From contig CANJZE010000013.1 in assembly GCA_947479455.1 (NCBI GenBank), forward strand, positions 1 through 64,000: a stretch of 64,000 nt of DNA, read 5' to 3'. Below are positions 44,951 through 53,926 of the stretch, piece by piece (positions within the stretch are counted from its first letter, which is position 1; the number at the start of each line of letters is the position of its first letter). A program made the position numbers and the translations under genes. Source of the DNA: Bacteroidota bacterium (GTDB taxonomy: Bacteria > Bacteroidota > Bacteroidia > Chitinophagales > LD1). The notes under the pieces were generated by a model. It had not been told where the DNA came from. It saw nothing but the letters and a program-made list of their open reading frames with translations, and did not search any database.

Positions 44951-46525
44951 ATGGCAGATGTAGAATTAGTGAAAAAATCACTACTTAGAAAATCGACTTC
45001 GGATGTTAACCTGTTGGATTACGGCAAACTACCCCCACAAGCAAAAGAGTTAGAAGAAGCTGTGCTAGGCGCAGTAATGATTGAGCAGAACGCCATCAAC
45101 GAAGTGATTGATATTCTCAAAGAAGATTCGTTTTATGTTGATGCTCACCAACGAATTTGGCGCGCTATTCTTTCTCTATATCAAAATCAAGCACCAATTG
45201 ATTTGCTAACTGTAACGGAGCAATTACGAAAGAACGGTGAGTTAGATGCGGCTGGTGGTCCTTTCTTTGTTGCACAGTTAACAAACAAAATTGGTTCTGC
45301 TGCCAATGTTGAATATCACGCACGCGTGCTAGCCGAAAAATTTATTCAGCGCAGATTAATTGCCACTTCTTCCGAGATTATCAAAGATGCTTACGAAGAC
45401 ACCACCGATGTTTTTGAACTTTTAGATAAAGCTGAGAAAAACCTTTTCAGCATTGCTGAAAACAATTTGAAACGTGATTCAGCCGATATTCAATCGCTCG
45501 TGTTTAAAGAATTGGAAGAGTTAAACATTCGAATGAATAACGACCAGGACCACATGAACGGAGTGGCATCTGGTTTCATCGATTTAGATAAAGCAACGGG
45601 TGGCTGGCAAAAATCTGATTTGATTATCGTGGCGGCTCGTCCTGCCATGGGTAAAACTGCGTTTACGTTGGCTCTTGCCCGCAACGCAGCCATTGACCAT
45701 AAAAAACCGGTAGCTATTTTCTCGCTTGAAATGAGCAGCGCGCAGTTAGTGCAACGTTTAATTTCTATGGAAACGCATATTCCATCTGACAAAATAAGAA
45801 AGGGAAATCTCGAGCCCTACGAGTATCAGATTCTCACTTCTAAAATTGACCACTTAAAAAATGCTTCCATTTTTATTGACGATACACCGGCAATCAATGT
45901 GTTTGAGTTAAGAAGCAAATGCAGAAGACTGAAACAGCAACACGATATACAGTTAGTAGTGATTGACTATTTGCAGTTGATGAGCGGAACGGTTGATGGC
46001 AAAGGTGGTGGTAACCGCGAACAAGAAATCAGTCAAATTTCTCGCTCGTTGAAAGGAATGGCGAAAGAACTGGGCATTCCAGTAATTGCACTTTCGCAGT
46101 TATCGCGTGCAGTGGAAACCAGAGGTGGTGATAAGAGACCAATACTTTCTGATTTGCGTGAATCGGGAGCCATTGAGCAGGATGCCGATATCGTTATCTT
46201 TTTGTATCGTGCCGAATACTATCAGTTAGATCAGGATGCCGAAGGCAATCCAACAAAAGATATTGCCGAAGTAATTATTGCCAAGCACAGGAACGGGCCG
46301 GTGAGGACGGTGCGCACACGATTCATTAATCGTTTTGCAAAATTTGAAAACTTAGATGAAATAGGTGCAGGGGACCAATACTTGGAAATGAACGACAGTG
46401 GTGAAAAACGCAAGTTCAAGAAATTCCAATCGAGAATAAATGAAGATGAAGCAGGTGAAAAAGACGACAACTCTTTTGAGAAACGTCACAAGCCTGAAGA
46501 TTTCAACGAGGATACTCCGTTCTAA
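44951..46525 (+). CDS. dnaB: DnaB, replicative DNA helicase
   Basis: A 524-residue hexameric replicative helicase. The N-terminal domain shows PPQAKELEEAVLGAVMIEQNAI; the RecA-like domain has Walker A ARPAMGKTAF (Lys235), Walker B VVIDYLQLMSG and the DnaB box SDLRESGAIEQDADIV. No intein or inserted sequence is present. It unwinds the replication fork. It lies right after a possible operator and shares the region with the plug-like genes; its 3-prime end is 7 bp from the converging AlkB gene stop. Confidence 0.97.
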   Translation: MADVELVKKSLLRKSTSDVNLLDYGKLPPQAKELEEAVLGAVMIEQNAINEVIDILKEDSFYVDAHQRIWRAILSLYQNQAPIDLLTVTEQLRKNGELDAAGGPFFVAQLTNKIGSAANVEYHARVLAEKFIQRRLIATSSEIIKDAYEDTTDVFELLDKAEKNLFSIAENNLKRDSADIQSLVFKELEELNIRMNNDQDHMNGVASGFIDLDKATGGWQKSDLIIVAARPAMGKTAFTLALARNAAIDHKKPVAIFSLEMSSAQLVQRLISMETHIPSDKIRKGNLEPYEYQILTSKIDHLKNASIFIDDTPAINVFELRSKCRRLKQQHDIQLVVIDYLQLMSGTVDGKGGGNREQEISQISRSLKGMAKELGIPVIALSQLSRAVETRGGDKRPILSDLRESGAIEQDADIVIFLYRAEYYQLDQDAEGNPTKDIAEVIIAKHRNGPVRTVRTRFINRFAKFENLDEIGAGDQYLEMNDSGEKRKFKKFQSRINEDEAGEKDDNSFEKRHKPEDFNEDTPF

Positions 46526-46532
46526 AATTTGC

Positions 46533-47600
46533 TCAAGCGAGGTCCACACCTTCGGCTGTAGCACGATATTTTGCGATATGCTCATGCATTACCTTAAACC
46601 ATAATGGAGGAAAGAGTGAAAGCACCATCATGCCCGGGTAACCGGTAGGCATTTGTGGGCTATGGTCGAAGTGCCGAAGCACTTGATATTTTCTTGATGG
46701 CAAATAATGATGGTCGCTATGACGCGTTAATTCAAACAACATAATTCTACCAATAGGATGATTCGAATTCCATGAATGTATGGGAAGAACTTTCTCATAA
46801 TATTCACCATCAACCTTCTTTCTTCTTAACCCATAATGCTCAATGTAGTTTACTGTTTCGAGCAAAAGAAAACCAATGGTAGCCGAAGCTATAAAACACA
46901 ACATCACTTTCCAATTCCACACATAACAGATAGTAGCAAGCATACCAATTTGAATGATTTGATAAATAAGCATTTCATTGTGGTAACTCCAGAAACTTTG
47001 ATTTGCTTTTTTCAAACGTTCCCCTTCAATATGCCAAGCCGATAGCCAACTATCGCGCACGGAACGAATAAAGAACGCATAAATATTCTCCCCATATCTT
47101 GAAGAAGCGGGATCTTCATCGGTAGAAACATTTTTATGGTGGCCGCGATTGTGCTCAATAAAAAAGTGCAAGTAAAGCGAAGTAGACAAGAGCATTTTGC
47201 TCATCAGTTGTTCATACCAGGTGTTGCGGTGCCCAAGTTCATGAGCCACGTTAATACCCAACACGCCACAAGCCATACCGAAAGCGAAAATCATTCCCAG
47301 CTTTACCCAAAGTGCCAACGTGCCATCATCGACTCGATTCAAAAAATAAAACATGAGCGTGAACTGAAGTGGCACAACACTCCAAACTATGAAATCATAC
47401 GTCCAATCTTTTTTCGCCATCTCTTCTTCTGCTTTTTCCATATTCCAAGTGCTGCCTTTAAAAAAAAGTTCGAGCAAAGGAATGAGTCCAAAAATGTAAA
47501 GTGGTGCTATGAAAATAAATTTGCCTCCAAATACAAGCGAGGTCATAATAATTCCAATGCTTAGATAAACCGAAGCGTATTTGAAAAATCGTAGTGACAT
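46533..47600 (-). CDS. AlkB-type membrane di-iron monooxygenase
   Basis: A 355-residue protein of the alkane 1-monooxygenase/fatty acid desaturase group. It has about six hydrophobic segments and the histidine boxes HELGH (120-124), EHNRGHH (149-155) and RHSDHH near the C-terminus, plus NYIEHYGL. The extended second box HNRGHHKNVSTDEDPASSR matches the AlkB type. It needs rubredoxin for electrons; no rubredoxin or rubredoxin reductase is adjacent. It may hydroxylate alkanes or lipids; the substrate is not certain. Confidence 0.85.
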   Translation of the reverse strand: MSLRFFKYASVYLSIGIIMTSLVFGGKFIFIAPLYIFGLIPLLELFFKGSTWNMEKAEEEMAKKDWTYDFIVWSVVPLQFTLMFYFLNRVDDGTLALWVKLGMIFAFGMACGVLGINVAHELGHRNTWYEQLMSKMLLSTSLYLHFFIEHNRGHHKNVSTDEDPASSRYGENIYAFFIRSVRDSWLSAWHIEGERLKKANQSFWSYHNEMLIYQIIQIGMLATICYVWNWKVMLCFIASATIGFLLLETVNYIEHYGLRRKKVDGEYYEKVLPIHSWNSNHPIGRIMLFELTRHSDHHYLPSRKYQVLRHFDHSPQMPTGYPGMMVLSLFPPLWFKVMHEHIAKYRATAEGVDLA

Positions 47601-47710
47601 AGTTTTGATTTAGTAAACGCAATTTAAAAACTGTTATGTAGAAACAAAAAACCAAGGTGTTAGTGTTATCGGTGTTTTCTTTCTAAACTTAAAAATGTAC
47701 TTTCATTTTT

Positions 47711-49951
47711 ATGAAGGGTATAAGCATTGGTTGCTTTCTGTTTTTTCGTACAATTCTATATGCGCAATCGGTAGGTGAATTAAACGGTAATGTTTATTCA
47801 ACCAGTCCATTACACAAAGCCTCTATCGCACTTCTAAAAACTTCTTTTACCGCTACCTCCGATAGCAACGGAAATTTCATTTTCGAAAATATTCCTGTAG
47901 GTAAATATCAATTGCGTGTTAGTTATGTCGGCTATGAAAATTTTCAACAGTCAATTGAAATAAAGGCCGGCAGCGCCACCATTGTAAACGTTTCGCTTAC
48001 ACCCTTCAACTCGCATTTGAAAGAAATTGTAGTAACAGGAACGTTGAAGGATGTGAAGAAATCGGAGAGTGTTACACCGGTTGAAGTTTATACCGAGAAG
48101 TTTTTTCAGCACAATCCTTCTTCTAATGTTTATGACGCGTTAAAGAACGTCAACGGAGTTTTTGCTGATGTAGATAACGGAGTTTCGAATACTACTGATG
48201 TTCAACTTAACGGGCTCGAAGGAAATTACACCATGATTCTAATTGACGGTGTTCCTGCAATGAATGGACTAGCCGGTACTTATGCGCTCAATTCAATCCC
48301 CATGAGTATCATTGACAGAGTTGAAGTTTTAAAGGGTGCTTCTTCTACAATTTATGGTTCCGATGCCATTTCGGGTGTCATCAACATTAAAACGAAAAAT
48401 CCTTCAAACGCACCTCGCTTTTCGTGCAGTGTTTCACTTAACTCTATGCTTACCGCAAACGCAGATTTTACTTTGGCGTTTAAAATCAAGAAGGCGAATG
48501 GGTTGATTAGCATAAGTGGAGAAAGCAATAACTACCGCTGGGATTTAAACGGAGATAATTTTATGGATGTGCCATTGACGAACCGGGTTAACTTTTTTAA
48601 TAAATGGAGTTTTGACAGAGAGGAAAATCGTGTGGCTGATATTTATGCGCGTTATTTATTCGAGGACAGAATAGGGGGCGAAATGCGTTCGTTGAAAGAA
48701 CTTCGCACAAGCAATATTTATTATAGCGAAGCTATTCGTACACATCAATGGCAGGTAGGAACGCACTATCAGCTACCGGTTCGTGAAAAGGTGATGTTGC
48801 AATTAGATTTTAGTGAACATCGTCAACATGCCAACTATGGCACTAACATTTTTGATGGCTTACAGCGAAACGGTTTTTCGCAATTATTGTGGAGCAAAAA
48901 AATAGATGCCGTTAATGAATTGTTGCTTGGCGTTTCTTACCGTATAAGTTATTATAGCGACAATACAGGACTTTCAATTGATTCAATTTCGGGTCATGGA
49001 AAGTTATTGCATATAGCAGGAGTATTTATGGAAGATGAATTATCCCTTCCTAACAACAATCAATTGCTAATTGGTGCACGCTTCGATTATAACAATCAAA
49101 GCGGCCCCATCTTTACACCACGTGTTAATTACAAATGGCATTCGAACGATGAGCTAAATACCATTCGCGTTGGTTTGGGAACAGGGTATCGCGTTCCTAA
49201 TTTATTGAATGAAGGTTTTGCTGCACTCAATGGTTCAAGACTAATAATGGTAAAAGAAAAATTGGACGCTGAAGTTGCAGTAAACACAAACGCATCCTAC
49301 TCGCGTGTGCAAAAACTAACAGGCGGAATTTTAAATGCAGAGATTAATGGATTCTATACTTACTTCTTCAATTTTATTAATCCTGATTTTTCAGAACCAG
49401 AACTTATTATTTACAAAAACAACGAGCTAGGAGCAATGGCTGCCGGATTTAGCGTGAATGCCGATTTAACTTTTAATTACCCGCTCAAGATTGGGGTTGG
49501 GTTTACTTACTCTAATGTTTTTGCCAAGGAAAGAAATGAAGATGGTGAAATTGAAAGAGAAATTCCTACACACTCTCCTCCCTTCGTAGCTAACTTTTTT
49601 TTGAGCTATACTTTTCCTGCCCCTCAACTTTCTATTGACTGGACTGGAAACGTGGTTAGTCCGATGTTACTTTCTACTGTTCCGAATGATTTTCGTCCAT
49701 CGCATTCTCCTTGGTTCACTATACAGAATATTCAACTCACAAAAAAGTTTACTAGTGGGATTGAAATTTATGCAGGCGTAAAAAACTTCTTCAACTTCAT
49801 TCAGAAAGAACCAATTCTTCGTCCGTTTGATCCGTACAACAAAAACACTTCGGTTGGTAATCCTAACAATTATAGATTCGATACTACGTACGGTTTCACT
49901 TCTACCGAAGGCATTAAAGGATTTATTGGGTTGCGATATTCGCTACAATAA
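47711..49951 (+). CDS. TonB-dependent receptor with N-terminal CarboxypepD_reg domain
   Basis: A 746-residue outer-membrane receptor. After a signal peptide (to about YAQS) comes a carboxypeptidase-regulatory-like domain (ELNGNVYSTSPLHKASIALL...PVGKYQLRVSYVGYENF, about 23-90). The plug follows (VVTGTLKDVKKSESVTPVEVYT ... IDRVEVLKGASSTIYGSDAISGVINIKTK, ~107-230), and then the barrel ending in GLRYSLQ. It imports a ligand across the outer membrane with energy from TonB. An HMA-domain protein gene follows 79 bp downstream on the same strand, which points to metal (copper-like) handling rather than a sugar substrate. Confidence 0.85.
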   Translation: MKGISIGCFLFFRTILYAQSVGELNGNVYSTSPLHKASIALLKTSFTATSDSNGNFIFENIPVGKYQLRVSYVGYENFQQSIEIKAGSATIVNVSLTPFNSHLKEIVVTGTLKDVKKSESVTPVEVYTEKFFQHNPSSNVYDALKNVNGVFADVDNGVSNTTDVQLNGLEGNYTMILIDGVPAMNGLAGTYALNSIPMSIIDRVEVLKGASSTIYGSDAISGVINIKTKNPSNAPRFSCSVSLNSMLTANADFTLAFKIKKANGLISISGESNNYRWDLNGDNFMDVPLTNRVNFFNKWSFDREENRVADIYARYLFEDRIGGEMRSLKELRTSNIYYSEAIRTHQWQVGTHYQLPVREKVMLQLDFSEHRQHANYGTNIFDGLQRNGFSQLLWSKKIDAVNELLLGVSYRISYYSDNTGLSIDSISGHGKLLHIAGVFMEDELSLPNNNQLLIGARFDYNNQSGPIFTPRVNYKWHSNDELNTIRVGLGTGYRVPNLLNEGFAALNGSRLIMVKEKLDAEVAVNTNASYSRVQKLTGGILNAEINGFYTYFFNFINPDFSEPELIIYKNNELGAMAAGFSVNADLTFNYPLKIGVGFTYSNVFAKERNEDGEIEREIPTHSPPFVANFFLSYTFPAPQLSIDWTGNVVSPMLLSTVPNDFRPSHSPWFTIQNIQLTKKFTSGIEIYAGVKNFFNFIQKEPILRPFDPYNKNTSVGNPNNYRFDTTYGFTSTEGIKGFIGLRYSLQ

Positions 49952-50030
49952 AATTGAAAAAGAAGTTAAAGCGAGAAACACTTAAGTGCTTTTACTTGTT
50001 CAATTATTATCTTTGAACCAAATTAAAATC

Positions 50031-50384
50031 ATGAAAAATAATCTCAAATCATTCTTATGCTCTATAGCACTTATCATAGTTTTATCAATAGGCGTTAGCG
50101 CTGCTGAAAAACAGAAAAGCGAAACCGTAACTATTCAAACTTCTGCCGTTTGCGAGTCGTGTAAAGCACGGCTTGAAAAAAAGGTAAAGGCTGTAGATGG
50201 CGTGGAGGAAGCCCTGCTAAATTTAAACAACAAGAAAATTAAAATCAAGTTTGACCCGTCTAAAACAAATGCTGTTGCACTTCGTGAAGTTATTGCCAAC
50301 ACAGGTTATGATGCCGATGCTTTAACAAAAAATGCAGAAGCTTTTGAAAAACTTCCTATGTGCTGTCAGAAGCCAATGAAATAA
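50031..50384 (+). CDS. Exported HMA-domain (metallochaperone-like) protein
   Basis: A 117-residue protein; the track start (49986) is earlier, but the ATG at 50031 gives MKNNLKSFLCSIALIIVLSIGVSAA, a clear signal peptide. The HMA domain has CESC (Cys41, Cys44) in the metal loop, then VDGVEEALLNLNNKKIKIKFDP. The C-terminus ends LPMCCQKPMK with another Cys pair. HMA proteins bind copper or related soft metals. It sits directly after a TonB receptor gene and before a terminator, so the two probably form a metal uptake or handling unit. Confidence 0.82.
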   Translation: MKNNLKSFLCSIALIIVLSIGVSAAEKQKSETVTIQTSAVCESCKARLEKKVKAVDGVEEALLNLNNKKIKIKFDPSKTNAVALREVIANTGYDADALTKNAEAFEKLPMCCQKPMK

Positions 50385-50404
50385 TTTTAGTAAACCGCTT
50401 CTAG

Positions 50405-50442
50405 CAAAAGTGCCATCGTAAAACGCGATGGCATTTTTTTTT
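50405..50442 (+). terminator. Intrinsic terminator after the HMA gene
   Basis: Perfect 8-bp stem TGCCATCG/CGATGGCA followed by a nine-T run (50434-50442) on the plus strand. Confidence 0.9.
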
Positions 50443-50494
50443 GTATCTCGGTTACAAAACTTATGATTGCTTATCAAAATAAACTCTTCAACCT

Positions 50495-51292
50495 ATGCGA
50501 TTTACCGGAGTACTCAATAAAATGCAAACCAGTTATATAAATCCTGTTCAGTACTTTTTGAATTTAGGAAATGAACAAATAGCTGTAAACGATTTGATTG
50601 GAAGTAAAATTCAATTGCGCTGGACAGGAAAAATATTCTGCACCATTTGCGGCAAAAAAACTTCGAAAAGTTTTGGTGAGGGCTTATGCTACAATTGTTT
50701 TGCTAACGCACCTGAAAATGCAGAATGTATTCTTCGCCCTGAATTATGTGAAGCACATTTAGGAAAAGGAAGAAATCCTGAGTGGGAAGAACGAGCACAC
50801 AATCGCCCTCACTTTGTTTACCTCGCGCTCACAAATACGGTGAAAGTTGGTGTTACACGCGAAGACCAAGTTCCAACACGATGGATTGACCAAGGTGCAC
50901 ATCAAGGAATTATTCTGGTAAAAACTCCTTACCGTCAGTTAGCCGGTTTTATTGAAGTGGTGTTGAAGGCACATTTGAGCGATAAAACCAATTGGCAAAA
51001 AATGCTAAAGAACGAACCTGCTGATGGAATTGATTTGCGTACAGAAAAGGAAAGAGTGATTCAACTTTTACCTGAACAATTTCGGCAGTACAAATCAACT
51101 GATGATGAAGTGGTAGAAATTATTTATCCGGTTCTTGAATACCCAACCAAAATAACTTCCCTTTCTTTCGAAAAAATTCCGAGCGTAGAAATGGTGCTTA
51201 AAGGAATTCGCGGTCAGTATTTCATTTTCGAAAACGGAAACGTAATGAACATACGCAGCAAAAGCGGGTACGAAGTAGAGTTGAGTGCATAA
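50495..51292 (+). CDS. DUF2797 family protein
   Basis: A 265-residue protein of the DUF2797 family. A small zinc-ribbon-like part at about residues 50-70 has CTICGKKTSKSFGEGLCYNC (two CxxC pairs), followed by LRPELCEAHLGKGRNPEWEE. Later, FVYLALTNTVKVGVTREDQVPTRWIDQGA resembles a GIY-YIG-like nuclease start but the usual catalytic pattern is not clear. The biochemical role is unknown. It has its own start after the terminator of the HMA gene, so it is probably a separate transcription unit. Confidence 0.85.
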   Translation: MRFTGVLNKMQTSYINPVQYFLNLGNEQIAVNDLIGSKIQLRWTGKIFCTICGKKTSKSFGEGLCYNCFANAPENAECILRPELCEAHLGKGRNPEWEERAHNRPHFVYLALTNTVKVGVTREDQVPTRWIDQGAHQGIILVKTPYRQLAGFIEVVLKAHLSDKTNWQKMLKNEPADGIDLRTEKERVIQLLPEQFRQYKSTDDEVVEIIYPVLEYPTKITSLSFEKIPSVEMVLKGIRGQYFIFENGNVMNIRSKSGYEVELSA

Positions 51293-51295
51293 CGA

Positions 51296-52501
51296 TTATT
51301 TCTTAAACGCGCCAAATACTTTGTTTATGATTTCGCTTCCCTGATTAATAGGATCTTTGCGAATTTTAGCTTCTTCCTGTGCCACCATATAGAACAAACC
51401 GGTGATAGCTTTACGTGTAACGTAATCGGGCAAATTTGTATTCACCGGTGACACAAAAGGTATTTTATTGTAGTAACCTGTGATATCGCTCCAGTATTTT
51501 GTAGCAAGCGTTTTATCCAAAGCTGTTTGAATGGAAGGTTTAAAAGCTGATACCAACGATTCAGTAGTTGTGCGTTGCAAGAACTGAGTAGCTGCATCGG
51601 CTTGTTTGTTGCTTACAATACTGATGGCATCATTCAACGTCATTTGTTTAATACCATTGATAAAAATTGGTCCGGCTTGAGTGGCAGCATTTTCAGCCGC
51701 GCGATTCAAAGACATCACAAGGTTATCGATCATGCTTCCCATGCCAAAACTGCGCAGCGTTGATTCCACTATTTGCACATCTTGCGGAAAAGGAATTTTT
51801 ATAAAACTATTTCCAAAATAGCCATCGGTTACTGCAACTTTTGAAACACCGGTAATTACTCCTTTCATCAAAGCTTCTTTAATAGCACTTGCCGCATCGC
51901 CTTGTGTGATGTCGGTAATTATATTTCCGCCATTTGTATTAGTGTTTGCACCATCGTTGTTTCCCCCGCGTGTATGAGGTGTTGTAGGAGTAGTAGGATT
52001 AGTGTTCGTATTGTCTGTATTATTTGCTCCGCCTCGGGTATGTGTATTTGTCGCTGGTGAATTGTTTGGTATAACGTTCGTGTTATTTTGAAGAGCCGGC
52101 ACGGGAATTACCTGAATGGTTTTTTCTAAAGAAGGCGTTGGCACAACCGGAGTAACTGGCGCGGGATTAGTTTTTGTTGTGGTGGTTAAAGAAGGTTTAG
52201 GAACAGTTTTGGAAACTGGTGCAGGTGATGCCTTAGATGTAGGAGTTTGTGTTACCGCACTAGTGGTTGTTGGCTTCTTGGTAGTAGTTTTAGAAGTTGA
52301 TTTAGTACTTTTCTTTTTAGTGGATGTTTTTGCAGTAGTAGTTGTTACTGTTTTTGCAGTAGTAGTAGCAGTTTTAGATGTGGCTGGTGCTGCAGTTTTC
52401 GAAATTGTAATTGCAGGACTTTTGGTGCTGGTTTGTGCCATTGAAAAATTTGCTGCTATAAAAAAAATAACTGCCAGTGATAAAAGCGATTTCGATTTCA
52501 T
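51296..52501 (-). CDS. DUF4197 protein with Ser/Thr/Pro/Lys-rich extension
   Basis: A 401-residue exported protein. A signal peptide (to about FSMA, residue 22) is followed by ~175 residues of low-complexity S, T, P, K, N sequence including two HTRGG segments. The C-terminal ~200 residues are a DUF4197 domain (AASAIKEALMKGVITGVSKVAV, DGYFGNSFIKIPFP, YVTRKAITGLFYMVAQEE). DUF4197 proteins are normally ~230 residues, so the low-complexity region is an extension. It may be a surface or cell-wall-associated linker. The function of DUF4197 is unknown. Confidence 0.8.
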   Translation of the reverse strand: MKSKSLLSLAVIFFIAANFSMAQTSTKSPAITISKTAAPATSKTATTTAKTVTTTTAKTSTKKKSTKSTSKTTTKKPTTTSAVTQTPTSKASPAPVSKTVPKPSLTTTTKTNPAPVTPVVPTPSLEKTIQVIPVPALQNNTNVIPNNSPATNTHTRGGANNTDNTNTNPTTPTTPHTRGGNNDGANTNTNGGNIITDITQGDAASAIKEALMKGVITGVSKVAVTDGYFGNSFIKIPFPQDVQIVESTLRSFGMGSMIDNLVMSLNRAAENAATQAGPIFINGIKQMTLNDAISIVSNKQADAATQFLQRTTTESLVSAFKPSIQTALDKTLATKYWSDITGYYNKIPFVSPVNTNLPDYVTRKAITGLFYMVAQEEAKIRKDPINQGSEIINKVFGAFKK

Positions 52502-52586
52502 GTTTAGAATATTTAGTTAGAGAGTAAACGATAGTGTTACCAATTACAATGCCAATCGAAAATAGGAAAGCCAACAACATGGCTCT

Positions 52587-53396
52587 TCACAAAATTTTAA
52601 AAGTTTCTTTCACCATAATAAATAGGGCCATCGCCATCATAAACCCTCCGAAATATTTTTTAAGGCGTGTTCCATCTATTTTATTTTGCAAGTAAAAACC
52701 ACCAAAAACACCTGTAACTGAAAACGCAGAAAACAGGAACAGAAATTTCCAATCCATATGTTGGCTTGAATGAACATCGCCTAAAAAGCCAATGAAAGAG
52801 TTTATTGCTACTAATACTAGTGAGGTGCTCACAGCGAGTTTCATTGGCAAGTTCGCAAAGTAAACGAGTGCTGGTATCATTAAAAACCCACCACCTGCAC
52901 CTACCAAACCAAGGAAACTGCCAATGAGAATTGCTAAAAATATCAACTTAATAAACTGGTTAGGATGAGCAATCGCATTTTCTTCGGATGATTCTTTTGC
53001 CGAAAACATTTTGTACCCCGCCCCAAACATGACAACAGAAAGTATGAAAAGGATGAAATGATTTTTGTCAACCCCATAATTTCCTATGTTAAAAATTACA
53101 TCGGGTAGGTTTGGCATTACAAATCTACGAATGCAGTAAACAGAAATAACAGAAGGAATGCCATAATAAAGCACTGCCTGATAATCCACCATTTTTTTGC
53201 GAATGTTTTGAACAGCACCTATTGATGCAGTAACAGCAACCAAAAAAAGTGAATAGCCGGTGGCTACGGATGCATCGAGATGAAAGAGGTAAACCAAAAC
53301 AGGAATAGAAAGAAGCGCTCCACCACCGCCAAGTAATCCGAGTACTAAGCCGGTTAACAAAGCGCCTGTGTAGCCTAAAAGCTGATAAATATCCAT
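52587..53396 (-). CDS. TauE/SafE (sulfite exporter) family permease
   Basis: A 269-residue integral membrane protein with about eight hydrophobic segments and the two TauE/SafE repeat starts LLGGGGALLSIPVLVY and LGLVGAGGGFLMIPALVY, each with the Gly-rich GGG and IP motifs. Members carry anions such as sulfite or organosulfonates, but many are of unknown substrate. It lies upstream of, and divergent from, a Cys-rich protein gene. A role in sulfur or metal homeostasis is possible but not proven. Confidence 0.85.
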   Translation of the reverse strand: MDIYQLLGYTGALLTGLVLGLLGGGGALLSIPVLVYLFHLDASVATGYSLFLVAVTASIGAVQNIRKKMVDYQAVLYYGIPSVISVYCIRRFVMPNLPDVIFNIGNYGVDKNHFILFILSVVMFGAGYKMFSAKESSEENAIAHPNQFIKLIFLAILIGSFLGLVGAGGGFLMIPALVYFANLPMKLAVSTSLVLVAINSFIGFLGDVHSSQHMDWKFLFLFSAFSVTGVFGGFYLQNKIDGTRLKKYFGGFMMAMALFIMVKETFKIL

Positions 53397-53481
53397 TGGT
53401 CAAATATTCGAATAGAAAGCGAAATGCTGTAAAGTATTACTAACAACTTTAACTCCACAAGTCTTTACTTATTTTTGGCTC

Positions 53482-53877
53482 ATGTTTATTAAGCGGTTCG
53501 CTGTATTGTTTCTAACGTTTCTACTGCTGTTTGCCGATAGCGGACAAATGCTTTACGCGCATACTTGCCTAAAAACAAAACATACTCACTACAGTATATC
53601 TACACCAAAACATTGTTGTGCTGATACAAAAGCAGAAGCCAATTGCGGTTTTAAAAAATCGACTTGCTGTGAGGTGAGTTCAAAATATCTGAAACAGAAT
53701 TTTGTTCGTCAGGAAACCGTTACGAATGAAACTTCTGTAATGCAACAAAATTATTTTCCTGTTCATGTATTTTCTTATGCGGTTACTTCGGTAACAAAAA
53801 CTTCTTCTGTTTTTGCTGAGCCACTTGCTCTACTGGTTCAATCGAGTAATGTGTTTACTCAAAACTTCCGCATTTAA
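53482..53877 (+). CDS. Small Cys/His-rich exported protein (HYC_CC_PP-like)
   Basis: A 131-residue protein with a signal peptide (to about SGQML/YA). The mature part has a cluster of His and Cys: HTCLKTKHTHYS, KHCCADTK, NCGFKKSTCCEV. It resembles the HYC_CC_PP family of Bacteroidota, found next to TonB receptors. The many Cys/His suggest metal binding (copper or similar). It lies 49 bp upstream of a TonB receptor gene on the same strand, so the two are probably co-transcribed. The function is not established. Confidence 0.6.
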   Translation: MFIKRFAVLFLTFLLLFADSGQMLYAHTCLKTKHTHYSISTPKHCCADTKAEANCGFKKSTCCEVSSKYLKQNFVRQETVTNETSVMQQNYFPVHVFSYAVTSVTKTSSVFAEPLALLVQSSNVFTQNFRI

Positions 53878-53926
53878 AATTCATCTCTGTCTTTCTGTTT
53901 TCTTTTTAAAACAAAAAATTTAAGAG

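Noticed and set aside
52116-52520. 134-aa plus-strand ORF opposite the DUF4197 gene
   Set aside because: Antisense of the T/S/P/K-rich coding region; V/F-rich composition is a by-product of that.
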